From Roseiarcus sp963787135 (GTDB taxonomy: Bacteria > Pseudomonadota > Alphaproteobacteria > Rhizobiales > Beijerinckiaceae): a DNA stretch of 64,000 nucleotides. The notes beneath the pieces were generated by a model, which was not told the DNA's origin, made no database searches, and saw only the letters and a program-made list of their open reading frames with translations. Below, piece by piece: positions 26,244-38,058 of this stretch; position 1 is the first letter of the stretch; every line of letters starts with the position of its first letter. Position numbers and translations under genes: made by a program. The stretch lies in assembly GCA_963787135.1 (NCBI GenBank), contig CAWBBW010000021.1, forward strand, positions 59,166 through 123,165. The letters are read 5' to 3'.

Positions 26244-26878
26244 AGACCTCCGAATTCATCGCCGCGCTCGCCGCCGACCCGATCCCCGAATCGGTCAATA
26301 TCCGCCGGCGTTTCGCCGCGGCGCTCGCTGTTGGGTTGGTCGGGGCTTTGGCGCTCTATCTGCTGTTCGTCGGGCCGCGGCCGGACATCGCCGAGGCAGT
26401 GCGGACGGTGCGATTCAATCTCAAGTTCCTCGACGCCCTGGCGCTCGCGCTCCCGTCCCTGCTGCTGCTCGTGCGGCTAGCACGGCCCGATGCGGAGCCC
26501 GGCGCGCTCGCGCTCTGGCTTTTCGCGCCGCTGATACTGCTGGCGCTCGCCGTCGTGGTCGAGCTGATGGTCGTGCCGTCCGATGAATGGCTTCCGCGCC
26601 TCATCGGGCACAACATGAGGTACTGCACGACCATGATCCCGCTGATGGCCGCCCCGATCCTGGCGGCGCTGATCGTGGCGATGCGCGCCGGCGCGCCGCA
26701 GCATCCGGGCTGGACCGGCGCGCTGGCGGGGGCGGCCGCGGCCGGGATCGCCTCGTTCCTCTACGCCTCGCACTGCCCCGACGATTCGCCGCTCTTCGTC
26801 GCGACCTGGTATCCGGTCGCGACCCTTGTCTGCGCAGGCGTCGGCGCGCTCGCCGGGCGGCGTTTCCTGGCGTGGTGA
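26240..26878 (+). CDS. nrsF: NrsF/DUF1109 family membrane anti-sigma factor
   Basis: A GTG at 26240, 8 bp after GGAGG and overlapping the sigF stop, gives 212 residues starting (V)KTSEFIAALAADPIPESVNI. An upstream ATG at 26222 is in frame but lies before the ribosome-binding site. Six hydrophobic segments are visible (LAVGLVGALALYLLFVG, ALALALPSLLLLVRLA, LWLFAPLILLALAVVVELMV, MIPLMAAPILAALIVAMRAG, LAGAAAAGIASFLYA, VATLVCAGVGALAG). The conserved YASHCPDDSPLF before the last helix carries the Cys typical of the family. It holds sigma-F inactive at the membrane until metal stress. Confidence 0.9.
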   Translation: MKTSEFIAALAADPIPESVNIRRRFAAALAVGLVGALALYLLFVGPRPDIAEAVRTVRFNLKFLDALALALPSLLLLVRLARPDAEPGALALWLFAPLILLALAVVVELMVVPSDEWLPRLIGHNMRYCTTMIPLMAAPILAALIVAMRAGAPQHPGWTGALAGAAAAGIASFLYASHCPDDSPLFVATWYPVATLVCAGVGALAGRRFLAW

Positions 26879-26880
26879 CC

Positions 26881-27130
26881 CTGTAGCCGCGATCGCCGAT
26901 CGCGGCCAGCGCGGGAGTTGTCTTCGATCGAATGTCAGGTGGCCGCGCGCCCCTTCTCCACGAAGTGGGGAAGGTGTCGGGCGAAGCCTGACGGATGGGG
27001 TGTGGAAAGCAGGAATGCGACGTCGAAGGCCCGCTCCTACGGTCGTGCGAGCGTGCCGGCTTCGAAGTACGGGCCACACCCCATCCGGCCCTCCGGGCCA
27101 CGTTCCCCAGCAGAGCTGGGGAAGGGATCC
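26881..27130. repeat. Repeat-filled intergenic region
   Basis: After the nrsF stop come CTGTAGCCGCGATCGCCGAT CGCGG (26881-26905) and two inverted copies of the CTTCTCCAC...GGGGAAGG repeat (about 26950-27003 and 27070-27126). Their outer parts CGGATGGGGTGTGG and CCACACCCCATCCG are exact reverse complements. The transcript of this region could fold into one large stem. No gene seen. Confidence 0.7.
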
Positions 27131-27190
27131 GCACCGCGATTTTAGATGTGCGAATGCCGTAGGTCAGCGACCGGGTCTACAGCCACAGTC

Positions 27191-27850
27191 CTACTTCTTG
27201 ACCAGCGGGTCGAGGATCGCTTTCAGCTGGTCGAGCGTCAGTTCGCCGCCGTAAACCTTGCCGTCGATGACGAAGGTCGGCGTGCCCGTCAGATGGACCT
27301 CGTCGCTGGCGCGCTTGGCGACGGCGACGATCCCGTCGGCGAGCTTCTGATTCTTGAGGCACTCGGTCGCCTTCTCCTGGGTGAGACCGGCGGAGCGCAT
27401 CGCCTCGATCAGCGGCTGAAGCGGCTTGTCGGCGAAGGCCCATTTGTCCTGCTGGGCGAAGAGCAATTCGTCTGCCGCAAACGCCTTGTCGTCGCCGAGG
27501 CAGCGCGCCAGCACGAAGCCGGCGACATCCAGCGTATTGCGCGAGAATTCGCGGAAGATGAAGCGCACCTTGCCGGTATCGATGTAGTCTGTCTTGAGCT
27601 GCGGGAACGTCTCCTTGCTGAAGACCGCGCAATGCGGGCAGGTCAGCGAGCCATATTCGATCACCGGCACGCCCGCGGGGTCGCCGATCGTGAGTTCCGG
27701 CAGCGTCCCCGGTTGCAGGATCTTGGCCATGTCGATGGTCGATTCGGGCTGCGGCGCAATTGTGACGGCGGCGAGAGCCCCCGCAGCGGCGAGCGCGGAG
27801 GCGCAGACGAGGGCGACGCCAGCAAGGCGACGAAGGGAAGCGAAGGCCAC
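27191..27850 (-). CDS. DsbA-family periplasmic thiol oxidoreductase
   Basis: The 219-residue product has a signal peptide (SLRRLAGVALVCASALAAAG then ALA), a thioredoxin-fold active site YGSLTCPHCAVFSKETFPQL (CPHC, as in DsbA), VRFIFREFSRNTLDVAGFVL, the helical insertion, and the cis-Pro loop HLTGTPTFVIDGKVYGGELT. It probably introduces or isomerises disulfides in exported proteins. The gene stands alone, with no dsbB nearby, and the frame is intact. Confidence 0.92.
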   Translation of the reverse strand: MAFASLRRLAGVALVCASALAAAGALAAVTIAPQPESTIDMAKILQPGTLPELTIGDPAGVPVIEYGSLTCPHCAVFSKETFPQLKTDYIDTGKVRFIFREFSRNTLDVAGFVLARCLGDDKAFAADELLFAQQDKWAFADKPLQPLIEAMRSAGLTQEKATECLKNQKLADGIVAVAKRASDEVHLTGTPTFVIDGKVYGGELTLDQLKAILDPLVKK

Positions 27851-28007
27851 GGGGAGGCTCCTGAAGGCAGGTGGAGAAACGGATGGCGCGACATTGCCCC
27901 TAAACGCGGTCGGCCAGCAAGCCTGTTCCGGAAAACCGGCTTGGCGGCGCCCATGCTGGCATGTTAGCTCCGCCGCGAGCGATCATAGGCAAAAGTAGGA
28001 GCGCGCG

Positions 28008-29066
28008 ATGGAATACCGGCAGCTGGGCAATTCGGGCCTGAAGGTCTCGGTGCTTGACCATGGGCACGATGACTTTCGGCGGCAAAGGGAACTTTCGCCA
28101 AGGTCGGCAATGTGTCGCTCGAAGAGGTGCGCCGGCTGATCGACATCGTCGCCGACGCCGGCGTCAACCTGATCGACACGGCCAACGTCTATTCCGCCGG
28201 CGCCTCCGAAGAGATGATCGGCGAGGCGATGCCGACCCGAAAGCCAGGCATGCTGATCGCGACCAAGGCGCGTTTTCCCACCGGCGACAGGCCCGAACGA
28301 TCGCGGCTCGTCACGCTGGCATTTGATCCGCGAATGCGAAGCGAGCCTGAAGCGTCTGCGCACCGACGTGATCGACCTCTACCAGCTCCACCAGTGGGAC
28401 GGGCTGACCCCGCTCGAGGAGACGATGGAGGCGCTGGACAGTCTCGTGCGCGCGGGCAAGGTGCGCTACGTCGGCTGCTCGAACTTTTCCGGCTGGCACA
28501 TGATGAAGGCGCTGGAGGTCGCGCGCCGCGACCATCGCGTCCCCTTCGTTTCCGAGCAGATTCACTACACGCTGCAGGCGCGCGAGGCTGAATACGAACT
28601 CCTGCCGATCGCGGTCGACCAGAAGCTCGGCGTCCTCGTCTGGAGCCCGCTGGCCGGCGGGCTCCTTTCCGGCAAGCACCGCCGCAACAAGGCCGCGCCC
28701 GAGGGCTCGCGCCAGTTTGCCGGCTGGACGGAGCCGCCGATCCGCGACGAGAACGCGCTCTGGACGATCATTGATGAAGTCGTTGCGATCGGCGAGGCGC
28801 ACCGTGTTTCCGGGGCGCAGATCGCGCTCGCCTGGCTGCTCGGCCGGCCCGCGGTGACGTCGCTTGTGATCGGCGGGCGGACCGAGGCGCAGTTCCGCGA
28901 CAACCTCGCCTGCGTCGACGTCAGGCTGACTGACGAGGAACGCCAGCGCCTCGACAAGGTGAGCCTGCCGCCGCTCATCTATCCGTACTGGCACCAGTCC
29001 TGGTCCGCGAGCGACCGCTTCGGCGCCGCCGACCTCGTCCTGCACGCGCCGTTTCTGAAGGGGTAG
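28008..29066 (+). CDS. Aldo/keto reductase (frameshifted)
   Basis: The ATG at 28008 (MEYRQLGNSGLKVSVL) is preceded by GTAGGAG. Indels near 28058, 28095 and 28285 interrupt the frame; bridged, it reads TMGTMTFGGKGNFAKVGNVS, LIDTANVYSAGASEEMIGEA (catalytic Asp and Tyr), LIATKARF (Lys), RWHLIRECEASLKRLRTDVI, DLYQLHQWDG (His), then LVWSPLAGGLLSGKHRRNKA and TSLVIGGRTEAQFRDNLACV. About 350 residues, matching YajO/YghZ-like reductases using NADPH. Three single-base indels within 230 bp, with an otherwise perfectly conserved sequence, suggest sequencing error. Confidence 0.88.
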
Positions 29067-29069
29067 GCG

Positions 29070-29122
29070 CCGGCCCTTCTCCCGCTCGCGGGAGAAGGTG
29101 GCGCGAAGCGCCGGATGAGGGC
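29070..29122. repeat. Dispersed intergenic repeat
   Basis: CCCTTCTCCCGCTCGCGGGA GAAGG with the tail GGCGCGAAGCGCCGGATGAG fills the gap between the converging aldo/keto reductase and phaZ genes. Its hairpin could terminate either gene, though no T-tract follows. Confidence 0.7.
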
Positions 29123-30337
29123 CTACCGGCTCGACTGGATGTGGTTGCGCAGCACCGGATAGACCTGCGTTTCCCAGCGCTTGCCGTTGAACACGCCGTA
29201 GTGGCCGGCGCCGGCCTGAAGGTGATGGGTCTTCATGTAGGGTCTGAGGCCAGAGCAGAGATCCTGCGCGGCAAGCGTCTGGCCGACGGCGCAGATGTCG
29301 TCCTTCTCGCCCTCGACGGTCAAAAGGAAGGTTCGCTTGATCGCGCGCGGCTCGATCTTTCGCCCTTTGTGCGTCATCCGTCCGAGCGGCAGCAGGTAGC
29401 GCTGGAACACCTGTTCGACCGTCTCGAGATAGAAATCCGCGCTCATGTCCATGATGGCGAAATATTCTTTGTAGAACTCGTGGATCGCGTCCGCCTTCTC
29501 GATGTCGCCTTCGACGCGATGGTTGAAGAGGTCAACGAAGGATTTCGTGTGCCGCTCCGCGTTCATGCTCATGAAGGCGCAGAGCTGAAGAAACCCCGGA
29601 TAGACCCGCCGTCCGGCGCCCTCGAACTTGTTCGGCACGATGCCGATCATGTTCGAGCGGAACCATTCGATTGGCTTTTCCTGCGCAAGTTCGTTCACCT
29701 TGGTCGGCGCGATCCGCGCGTCGATCGGACCCGCGATCAGCGTCAGGCTCGCGGGCTGGATCGCCGCGCCGTCCTGTGCCAGCACCGCGGTCGCGGCCAG
29801 CGCCGAGACGGTCGGCTGGCAGACCGCCACCACGTGGCAGTCCTCGCCGATGAAGCCGATGAAATCGATCAGGTGCTGGGTATAGTCCTCGAGCGAGAAA
29901 CCGCCGTGTTCGAGCTTGATGTTGCGCGGGTTGATCCAGTCGGTGATGAAAACCTGATGATCGCGCAAGAGGGTGCGGATCGTGCCGCGGAGCAGCGTCG
30001 CGAAATGGCCCGACATCGGCGCGACCAGGAGAACCTTCGGATCATCCTCGCCGCCCTGTCGCCGGAAGCGTAGCAACTGGCAAAACGGCGTCCACAACAC
30101 GCCGCGCTCCTCCACCGGAATCTGCTCGCCTTTCCGCTCGACGCTGTCGATGCCGTAGTCTGGCCTTGCGTGGGTGAAACCGGCGAGCGCCACGAGCTCG
30201 TAGTAGGCGGCCATGCGGCGCCATGGCGGCGCGAACGGGTTCGCAGACCATTGGTTCAGGATCGCCTGGGCATTCTCCGCCGTCTTGCGCACCCGATCGT
30301 GGACGTCGGCGATCCCTTGATAGGCGTCATAGATCAT
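29123..30337 (-). CDS. phaZ: Intracellular polyhydroxybutyrate depolymerase
   Basis: The 404-residue product belongs to the intracellular PhaZ family. It has YDAYQGIADVHDRVRKTAEN, PVEERGVLWTPFCQLLRFRR, VLLVAPMSGHFATLLRGTIR, FITDWINPRNIKLEHGGFSL and VVAVCQPTVSALAATAVLAQ. The last holds the Cys that replaces Ser in the nucleophile elbow of this family. Then come LTLIAGPIDARIAPTKVNEL and a late HLQAGAGHYGVFNGKRW with the catalytic His. It mobilises stored PHB in the cytoplasm. Hairpin structures lie immediately before its ATG. Confidence 0.95.
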   Translation of the reverse strand: MIYDAYQGIADVHDRVRKTAENAQAILNQWSANPFAPPWRRMAAYYELVALAGFTHARPDYGIDSVERKGEQIPVEERGVLWTPFCQLLRFRRQGGEDDPKVLLVAPMSGHFATLLRGTIRTLLRDHQVFITDWINPRNIKLEHGGFSLEDYTQHLIDFIGFIGEDCHVVAVCQPTVSALAATAVLAQDGAAIQPASLTLIAGPIDARIAPTKVNELAQEKPIEWFRSNMIGIVPNKFEGAGRRVYPGFLQLCAFMSMNAERHTKSFVDLFNHRVEGDIEKADAIHEFYKEYFAIMDMSADFYLETVEQVFQRYLLPLGRMTHKGRKIEPRAIKRTFLLTVEGEKDDICAVGQTLAAQDLCSGLRPYMKTHHLQAGAGHYGVFNGKRWETQVYPVLRNHIQSSR

Positions 30338-30340
30338 GAA

Positions 30341-30361
30341 TTTGCCCAGCTTGTGGGCAAA
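30341..30361 (-). promoter_or_regulatory. Hairpin covering the phaZ ribosome-binding region
   Basis: Arms TTTGCCC and GGGCAAA with a 7-nt loop end 4 nt upstream of the phaZ ATG (30335-30337). No free Shine-Dalgarno sequence is visible between hairpin and start, so the structure could limit initiation. Confidence 0.5.
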
Positions 30362-30364
30362 TAC

Positions 30365-30409
30365 TTAGCAAACGATGTGCCAAAAGAACATTGGCATGTC
30401 GCTTGCTAA
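30365..30409. promoter_or_regulatory. 45-bp near-palindrome in the phaZ-gst divergent promoter region
   Basis: Outer arms TTAGCAA/TTGCTAA (30365-30371, 30403-30409) and inner arms TGCCAA/TTGGCA (30378-30383, 30391-30396) are symmetric around a 7-nt centre; the intervening 6-mers are half matched. It looks like paired operator half-sites shared by two divergent genes. Confidence 0.6.
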
Positions 30410-30462
30410 ACCAGGATGAGACGCACTCGATTCCGCCGTCTCCAATCGTGGGCAAAAGCACA

Positions 30463-31116
30463 ATGTCGCGAACGACCTTGACGCTTAGCAGCAAGAACTA
30501 TTCCTCCTGGTCGCTGCGCGGCTGGCTGATGGCCAAGCTTGCCAAGATCGACTTCGAAGAAGTGATCATGGCGCCCGACGACGCCGATGCGCGGGCAGAG
30601 ATCCTGCTGCTTTCCCCCTCGATCCTTGTGCCCTGCCTCACCTACCAGGGCATGAAGATCTGGGACACGCTGGCGATCGGCGAGTTTCTGAATGAAATCG
30701 CGCCGAAAGCAGGCCTCTTGCCTAAAGATCAGGCAATGCGGGCGCATTGTCGATCAATTTGCGGCGAAATGCATTCCGGGTTTGTCTCGATGAGGCAGGC
30801 GCTGCCGATGAACATCAAGGCCGAGTTCCCCCGCTTCAAGATCTGGACGAAGGCGAAGGGCGACATCGACCGGATTATGGTCATCTGGGCCGAATGTCTC
30901 CAGGCCTATGGCGGGCCATTCCTGTTCGGCAAGATCTGCATGGCCGACGCGATGTACGCGCCCGTGGTCAGCCGCTTCCGCACCTACGGGGTCAAACTCG
31001 ACGGCGAGTTGAAGTCTTACGCCGAACGCATCTGGGACCTTCCGGCGATGCAAGAATGGCGCGAAGCCGCGCTCGCCGAGAAGGAAGAAATCGAGGAGCT
31101 CGAGGTCGAGTTCTAG
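30463..31116 (+). CDS. Glutathione S-transferase family protein
   Basis: The ATG at 30463 gives 217 residues. The thioredoxin-like N-terminal domain starts TTLTLSSKNYSSWSLRGWLM with the catalytic-type Ser in SSWS, then ILLLSPSILVPCLTYQGMKI (cis-Pro) and WDTLAIGEFLNEIAPKAGLL (the glutathione-binding DT/S loop). The helical C-terminal domain has GGPFLFGKICMADAMYAPVV. It resembles the YfcF/YghU-type soluble GSTs. The substrate is unknown. Divergent from phaZ across the large palindrome. Confidence 0.9.
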   Translation: MSRTTLTLSSKNYSSWSLRGWLMAKLAKIDFEEVIMAPDDADARAEILLLSPSILVPCLTYQGMKIWDTLAIGEFLNEIAPKAGLLPKDQAMRAHCRSICGEMHSGFVSMRQALPMNIKAEFPRFKIWTKAKGDIDRIMVIWAECLQAYGGPFLFGKICMADAMYAPVVSRFRTYGVKLDGELKSYAERIWDLPAMQEWREAALAEKEEIEELEVEF

Positions 31117-31150
31117 CGGCTCCTTCGCCTCAGCGCGCGGCGAGGATCTC

Positions 31151-31888
31151 GTGAAAGGAATCGAGGGCAAGGTCGTCGCCGTCACCGGCGCGAGCGGCGG
31201 CATCGGCGAGGCGACTGCGCTCCTGCTTGCGGCGCGCGGCGCGAAGCTCGTGCTCGGCGCGCGGCGTCTGGACCGGCTCGAGGCCCTCGCGTCCCGAATA
31301 ACGGCGGCAGGCGGCGAGGCCGACTTCACACGGACGGATGTCAGGCGGCGCGACGACCTTGCCGCCCTCGTCAATCTGGCGTTGGAGCGCTTCGGCAAGC
31401 TCGACGTGCTCGTCAACAATGCGGGCATCGGCCCGATCTCTCCGCTCGACGATTTGAGGGTCGAGGAGTGGGAGGACATGATCGACATCAATATCAAGGG
31501 CGTCCTCTACGGGATCGCCGCCGCGTTGCCGGTGTTCCGCAGCCAGGGCTTCGGACATTTCGTCAACACCGCCTCGACCGCGGGCCTGATCACGAGGCCC
31601 GCGATGGCGGTCTATTCCGGCACGAAGTTCGCCGTGCGCGCCATCTCGGAGGGATTGCGACAGGAGGCGGGCGACAAACTGAGGGTGACAATCATCACGC
31701 CCGGTTTCGTCCACACAAATTTCATCGAGACCGTGAATAACCCGGCCGTCAGAGCCCAACTCGAAGAGGCGCGCGACAAGTTCGCGATCCCGCCGGAGGC
31801 GATCGCTCGCGCCATCGTCTTCGCGATCGAGCAGCCAGCCGAAGTCGATGTCGGCGAGATCGTCGTCCGTCCTACCGCTCAGGGCTAG
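31151..31888 (+). CDS. Short-chain dehydrogenase/reductase
   Basis: The GTG at 31151 gives 245 residues with the classical SDR layout: VAVTGASGGIGEATALLLAA (cofactor TGxxxGIG), LDVLVNNAGIGPISPLDDLR (NNAG), FVNTASTAGLITRPAMAVYS (Ser) and GTKFAVRAISEGL (Tyr and Lys in YSGTK), then VTIITPGFVHTNFIE. Arg-rich GARRLDRLE after the second strand suggests NADP(H) preference. It follows gst by 34 bp and may be cotranscribed. The substrate is not predictable. Confidence 0.93.
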   Translation: MKGIEGKVVAVTGASGGIGEATALLLAARGAKLVLGARRLDRLEALASRITAAGGEADFTRTDVRRRDDLAALVNLALERFGKLDVLVNNAGIGPISPLDDLRVEEWEDMIDINIKGVLYGIAAALPVFRSQGFGHFVNTASTAGLITRPAMAVYSGTKFAVRAISEGLRQEAGDKLRVTIITPGFVHTNFIETVNNPAVRAQLEEARDKFAIPPEAIARAIVFAIEQPAEVDVGEIVVRPTAQG

Positions 31889-31920
31889 CGAGGGTTCGAC
31901 GAAGCGGCGGCGCGGGCAGG

Positions 31921-32544
31921 TCACGCTTCCCCGCTGTCGCGGGCGAGAGCCGCGAACATGCTGGCGACCATGCGGCCGATCTCGGGCGCGAGCCGGCCCG
32001 GGTCCATGCCCTCGAACGGCAGCGCGCCATCGACCCAGAGCGTCGCAAGGCCATGGACGGCCGACCAGGCGGTCAGCACAAGCGGGGCCGGATCGCCCTC
32101 GGGCGCGGCTCCCGCCTGCTGACAGGCGACGACCGCGGAGCGCAACAGATCGAACGCGCGCAACCCCGGTCCCGTCGGACCGGACGCCATCGCGTCGCCG
32201 TGGAACATCACCCGGAAATAGCCTGGATGGGAAATCGCGAAGCTCACATAAGCGCGCCCGAGCGCCTCCAGCCGGGCGCTGGCGCTGGGCGGCGCCGCAT
32301 CGCGCTCGGCGATCAGGAGGGCCTCGAACGCTTCGAATCCTTCCTCTGCGATTCCCCTCAGGAGCTCCTTCCGGCTGGAAAAGTGATGATAGGGCGCCCC
32401 TGCGGTCACGCCGACGCGAGCCGCCAGTTCGCGCAGGTTCAAGGCGTCGATCCCGCGTTTGGCGATCACTTTGACCGCAGCCTCGATCAGCGCGCGCCTG
32501 AGGCTTCCATGGTGGTAATCGGTCTTCGCCTTTCGTCGCGTCAC
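31921..32544 (-). CDS. TetR/AcrR-family transcriptional regulator
   Basis: A GTG at 32544 (VTRRKAKTDYHHGSLRRALI) gives 207 residues. The HTH is VKVIAKRGIDALNLRELAAR then VGVTAGAPYHHFSSRKELLR; the C-terminal domain has YVSFAISHPGYFRVMFHGDA and VLTAWSAVHGLATLWVDGAL, the WHG-type ligand domain. It follows the membrane-protein gene by 26 bp on the same strand and probably controls it. A near-palindrome upstream of that gene (33325-33338) could be its operator. Confidence 0.92.
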   Translation of the reverse strand: MTRRKAKTDYHHGSLRRALIEAAVKVIAKRGIDALNLRELAARVGVTAGAPYHHFSSRKELLRGIAEEGFEAFEALLIAERDAAPPSASARLEALGRAYVSFAISHPGYFRVMFHGDAMASGPTGPGLRAFDLLRSAVVACQQAGAAPEGDPAPLVLTAWSAVHGLATLWVDGALPFEGMDPGRLAPEIGRMVASMFAALARDSGEA

Positions 32545-32570
32545 GGTTCCGGGCCCGGCGCGAGCCGCGC

Positions 32571-33296
32571 TCAGGCTCGGCTGTCGGAGACGAATGCCGG
32601 CTCGCTCCGCGCGATCTGAACCCCGAGAGCGGCCACAACAACGCAGCCGAACGTGACCGTGAGCCCGATCGCCAAAGGAAGCTGGACGAGGCCGATCGCA
32701 TAGCCGAGGCCGCTCGCCGCCGCCGCGGCGCCCACGGCCATGCCGAATTGGCTGAGACGCCTTGGCAGAAGCGGCGCGCTCGCGCCGATGTCCGCCCACA
32801 AGATGGCGATGAGGCCAAGCCCGAACGGGACGTTGGCTGCGGCGAACAGAAAATCGAACCATGTCTTGAACGCCGTGAACAGGGCCGGGTCCGGGTTCCG
32901 GGCCAACGGCCAGAAGAGAACGGCGGTCATCGAGTCGAAAATCATCGCAAGCGCGGCGCTGACGGCGGTCAGGGCCCAGCCTATCGAATCGAGGCCGCTC
33001 CCCCGACGGCCGCCACGGTTCGCCAGGAGGATGCACGCGGCCAGCAACAGGCAATCTCCGAGGAACGCCCAGCCTCCTGCGAGCCACAGTTTTTGAGAGC
33101 CGAGCGACAGCGCGTCGCCGAGCGCCCCGGCGCGCTCCGCCGGCAGGGCCGGCAATCCGAGCCGGGGCGTCAAACGAGCGTAGAAGAGCGTGCCGACAAA
33201 GAGCGCCGCGGCGCCCGAGGCCAGGAGAGCGCCGGATAGCGCGTCGCCGCGGATTTGATCCGGGCGTTGAGCCGCAGCTGAAGTGAAAGTCGCCAT
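32571..33296 (-). CDS. Polytopic membrane protein of unknown function
   Basis: The 241-residue protein has about six hydrophobic segments (SGALLASGAAALFVGTLFYA, LWLAGGWAFLGDCLLLAACI, IGWALTAVSAALAMIFDSMT, FDFLFAAANVPFGLGLIAIL, GMAVGAAAAASGLGYAIGLV and LAIGLTVTFGCVVVAALGVQ). I recognise no specific family. The cotranscribed TetR regulator suggests an inducible membrane protein, perhaps for stress or small-molecule response. Confidence 0.75.
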   Translation of the reverse strand: MATFTSAAAQRPDQIRGDALSGALLASGAAALFVGTLFYARLTPRLGLPALPAERAGALGDALSLGSQKLWLAGGWAFLGDCLLLAACILLANRGGRRGSGLDSIGWALTAVSAALAMIFDSMTAVLFWPLARNPDPALFTAFKTWFDFLFAAANVPFGLGLIAILWADIGASAPLLPRRLSQFGMAVGAAAAASGLGYAIGLVQLPLAIGLTVTFGCVVVAALGVQIARSEPAFVSDSRA

Positions 33297-33324
33297 GGCG
33301 TTGGCCTCCGAGGATGAGACAACG

Positions 33325-33338
33325 ATCGCTCGAGCAAT
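33325..33338. promoter_or_regulatory. Possible TetR operator
   Basis: ATCGCTCGAGCAAT is a near-palindrome centred on CTCGAG, 29 bp upstream of the membrane-protein start and followed by a related GAGCAAT half-site. Position and symmetry suit an operator for the adjacent TetR protein. Confidence 0.35.
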
Positions 33339-33415
33339 CTGAGCAATGATTAGATAAGCTCGCCGGACGCGTCAACAGGAATCTAAGTCACGCTTAGGTT
33401 GGGCTCATGGCTTCC

Positions 33416-33749
33416 CTAAGCGCGCGCTCTCCGGCGGGAGCGCCGCGCGGCCGTCGGCTTGTCCACCGCATCCACCCGGCCACAGGCCAGGTTCTGGCAC
33501 ACGAAGGCGCGGCGTCCGTTATCCCATAGCATCGGCAGCGGCGGGAACCGGGCATTGGCAGAGTCGAAATCCGAGCTCCTTGGCGAGCTTCGCGTTCGAG
33601 AGTTCGAGCGCCAGTTCGGCTTCTTCGAGCTTCCTTGCGATCCTGTCCTTTTCCGCGCCCTTCGGCAGGAGCGTCCACGCCGAGCGCAAGAGGTCGAGCC
33701 CCGACTTTCCCGCCGTTATCCAGCTCGCGGCCTCGGTCGGGTCGATCAT
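33416..33749 (-). CDS. Small zinc-ribbon-like protein (frameshifted)
   Basis: The ATG at 33749, behind AAGGAGACC, gives MIDPTEAASWITAGKSGLDL, LPKGAEKDRIARKLEEAELA (amphipathic coiled-coil-like helix) and AKLAKELGFRLCQC. An indel near 33550 leads to RFPPLPMLWDNGRRAFVCQN then LACGRVDAVDKP, so the Cys pairs CQC and CQNLACG form a zinc-ribbon-like pattern. About 110 residues. No name can be given; similar short proteins occur in Rhizobiales and near prophages. Confidence 0.6.
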
Positions 33750-34042
33750 GAGGGTCTCCTTGAACGGGCGGCGGAACGGACCGGCTGGAGACCAAGTGGG
33801 TAGCACCGTGATTCTGAAAAGTCAAATTGATGAATCAATAACTTGTGAATTACGGAAGTCAACTGGAGGGCCGAGGCGCCGTCCGGCCAGTAGTCCCGCT
33901 CGCTCATTCCTCGATCCGTTTGCGGCCTCGATCAGGACCCCAGTCGTAGGCGCCGCGGTAAAGCGCGCGCCAGTCCTCAGGCCGCTTGCCGGCGAAGATC
34001 GTCTCGACGCTTGGTCGCGGCAGCTGGGACGTCCGGAAGTGA
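33750..34042. other. Region upstream of zinc-ribbon gene and downstream of metH
   Basis: 33780-33880 is AT-richer and holds the probable promoter of the zinc-ribbon gene. From 34030 to 33912 the minus strand reads TSQLPRPSVETIFAGKRPED then WRALYRGAYDWGPDRGRKRI before a stop. It is a protein-like stretch without a clear start and may be a short or truncated gene. I do not recognise it. Confidence 0.35.
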
Positions 34043-37793
<3,751 letters not shown>

Positions 37794-37828
37794 TGAGGAT
37801 TCCGAGGTTCGATCCGGCTGGCATAACC

Positions 37829-37848
37829 ATATAAACATGTCTTTATAT
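37829..37848. promoter_or_regulatory. 20-bp palindrome upstream of metH
   Basis: ATATAAA (37829-37835), six bases and TTTATAT (37842-37848) form a perfect dyad 35 bp upstream of the metH start in an otherwise GC-rich region. It resembles ArsR-type SahR operators that control methionine genes in proteobacteria. No sahR gene is in this window, so the regulator is inferred. Confidence 0.5.
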
Positions 37849-38058
37849 CAATGCAAGCGGGCAAAGCCGATGTCGGGTTGCCAAGCGCGCGGTCGGCCCT
37901 CTATGAACGTTGCGATCCGGCGGCATGCGGCGCCGGAAGCGACGGGGAGGAGACGGCGTCGAGGATGATGAGGGCGCTCGCTGCTTGAGCGACGAATTTC
38001 CCCATCGCTCTGCCCCGGCCGATTTGATCCTTCCAGAAAATAGACCAGGATTCGATCT

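Noticed and set aside
33912..34030. Short protein-like frame downstream of metH
   Set aside because: It has no start codon or ribosome-binding site and I could not place it in a family, so it is only mentioned in the intergenic entry.
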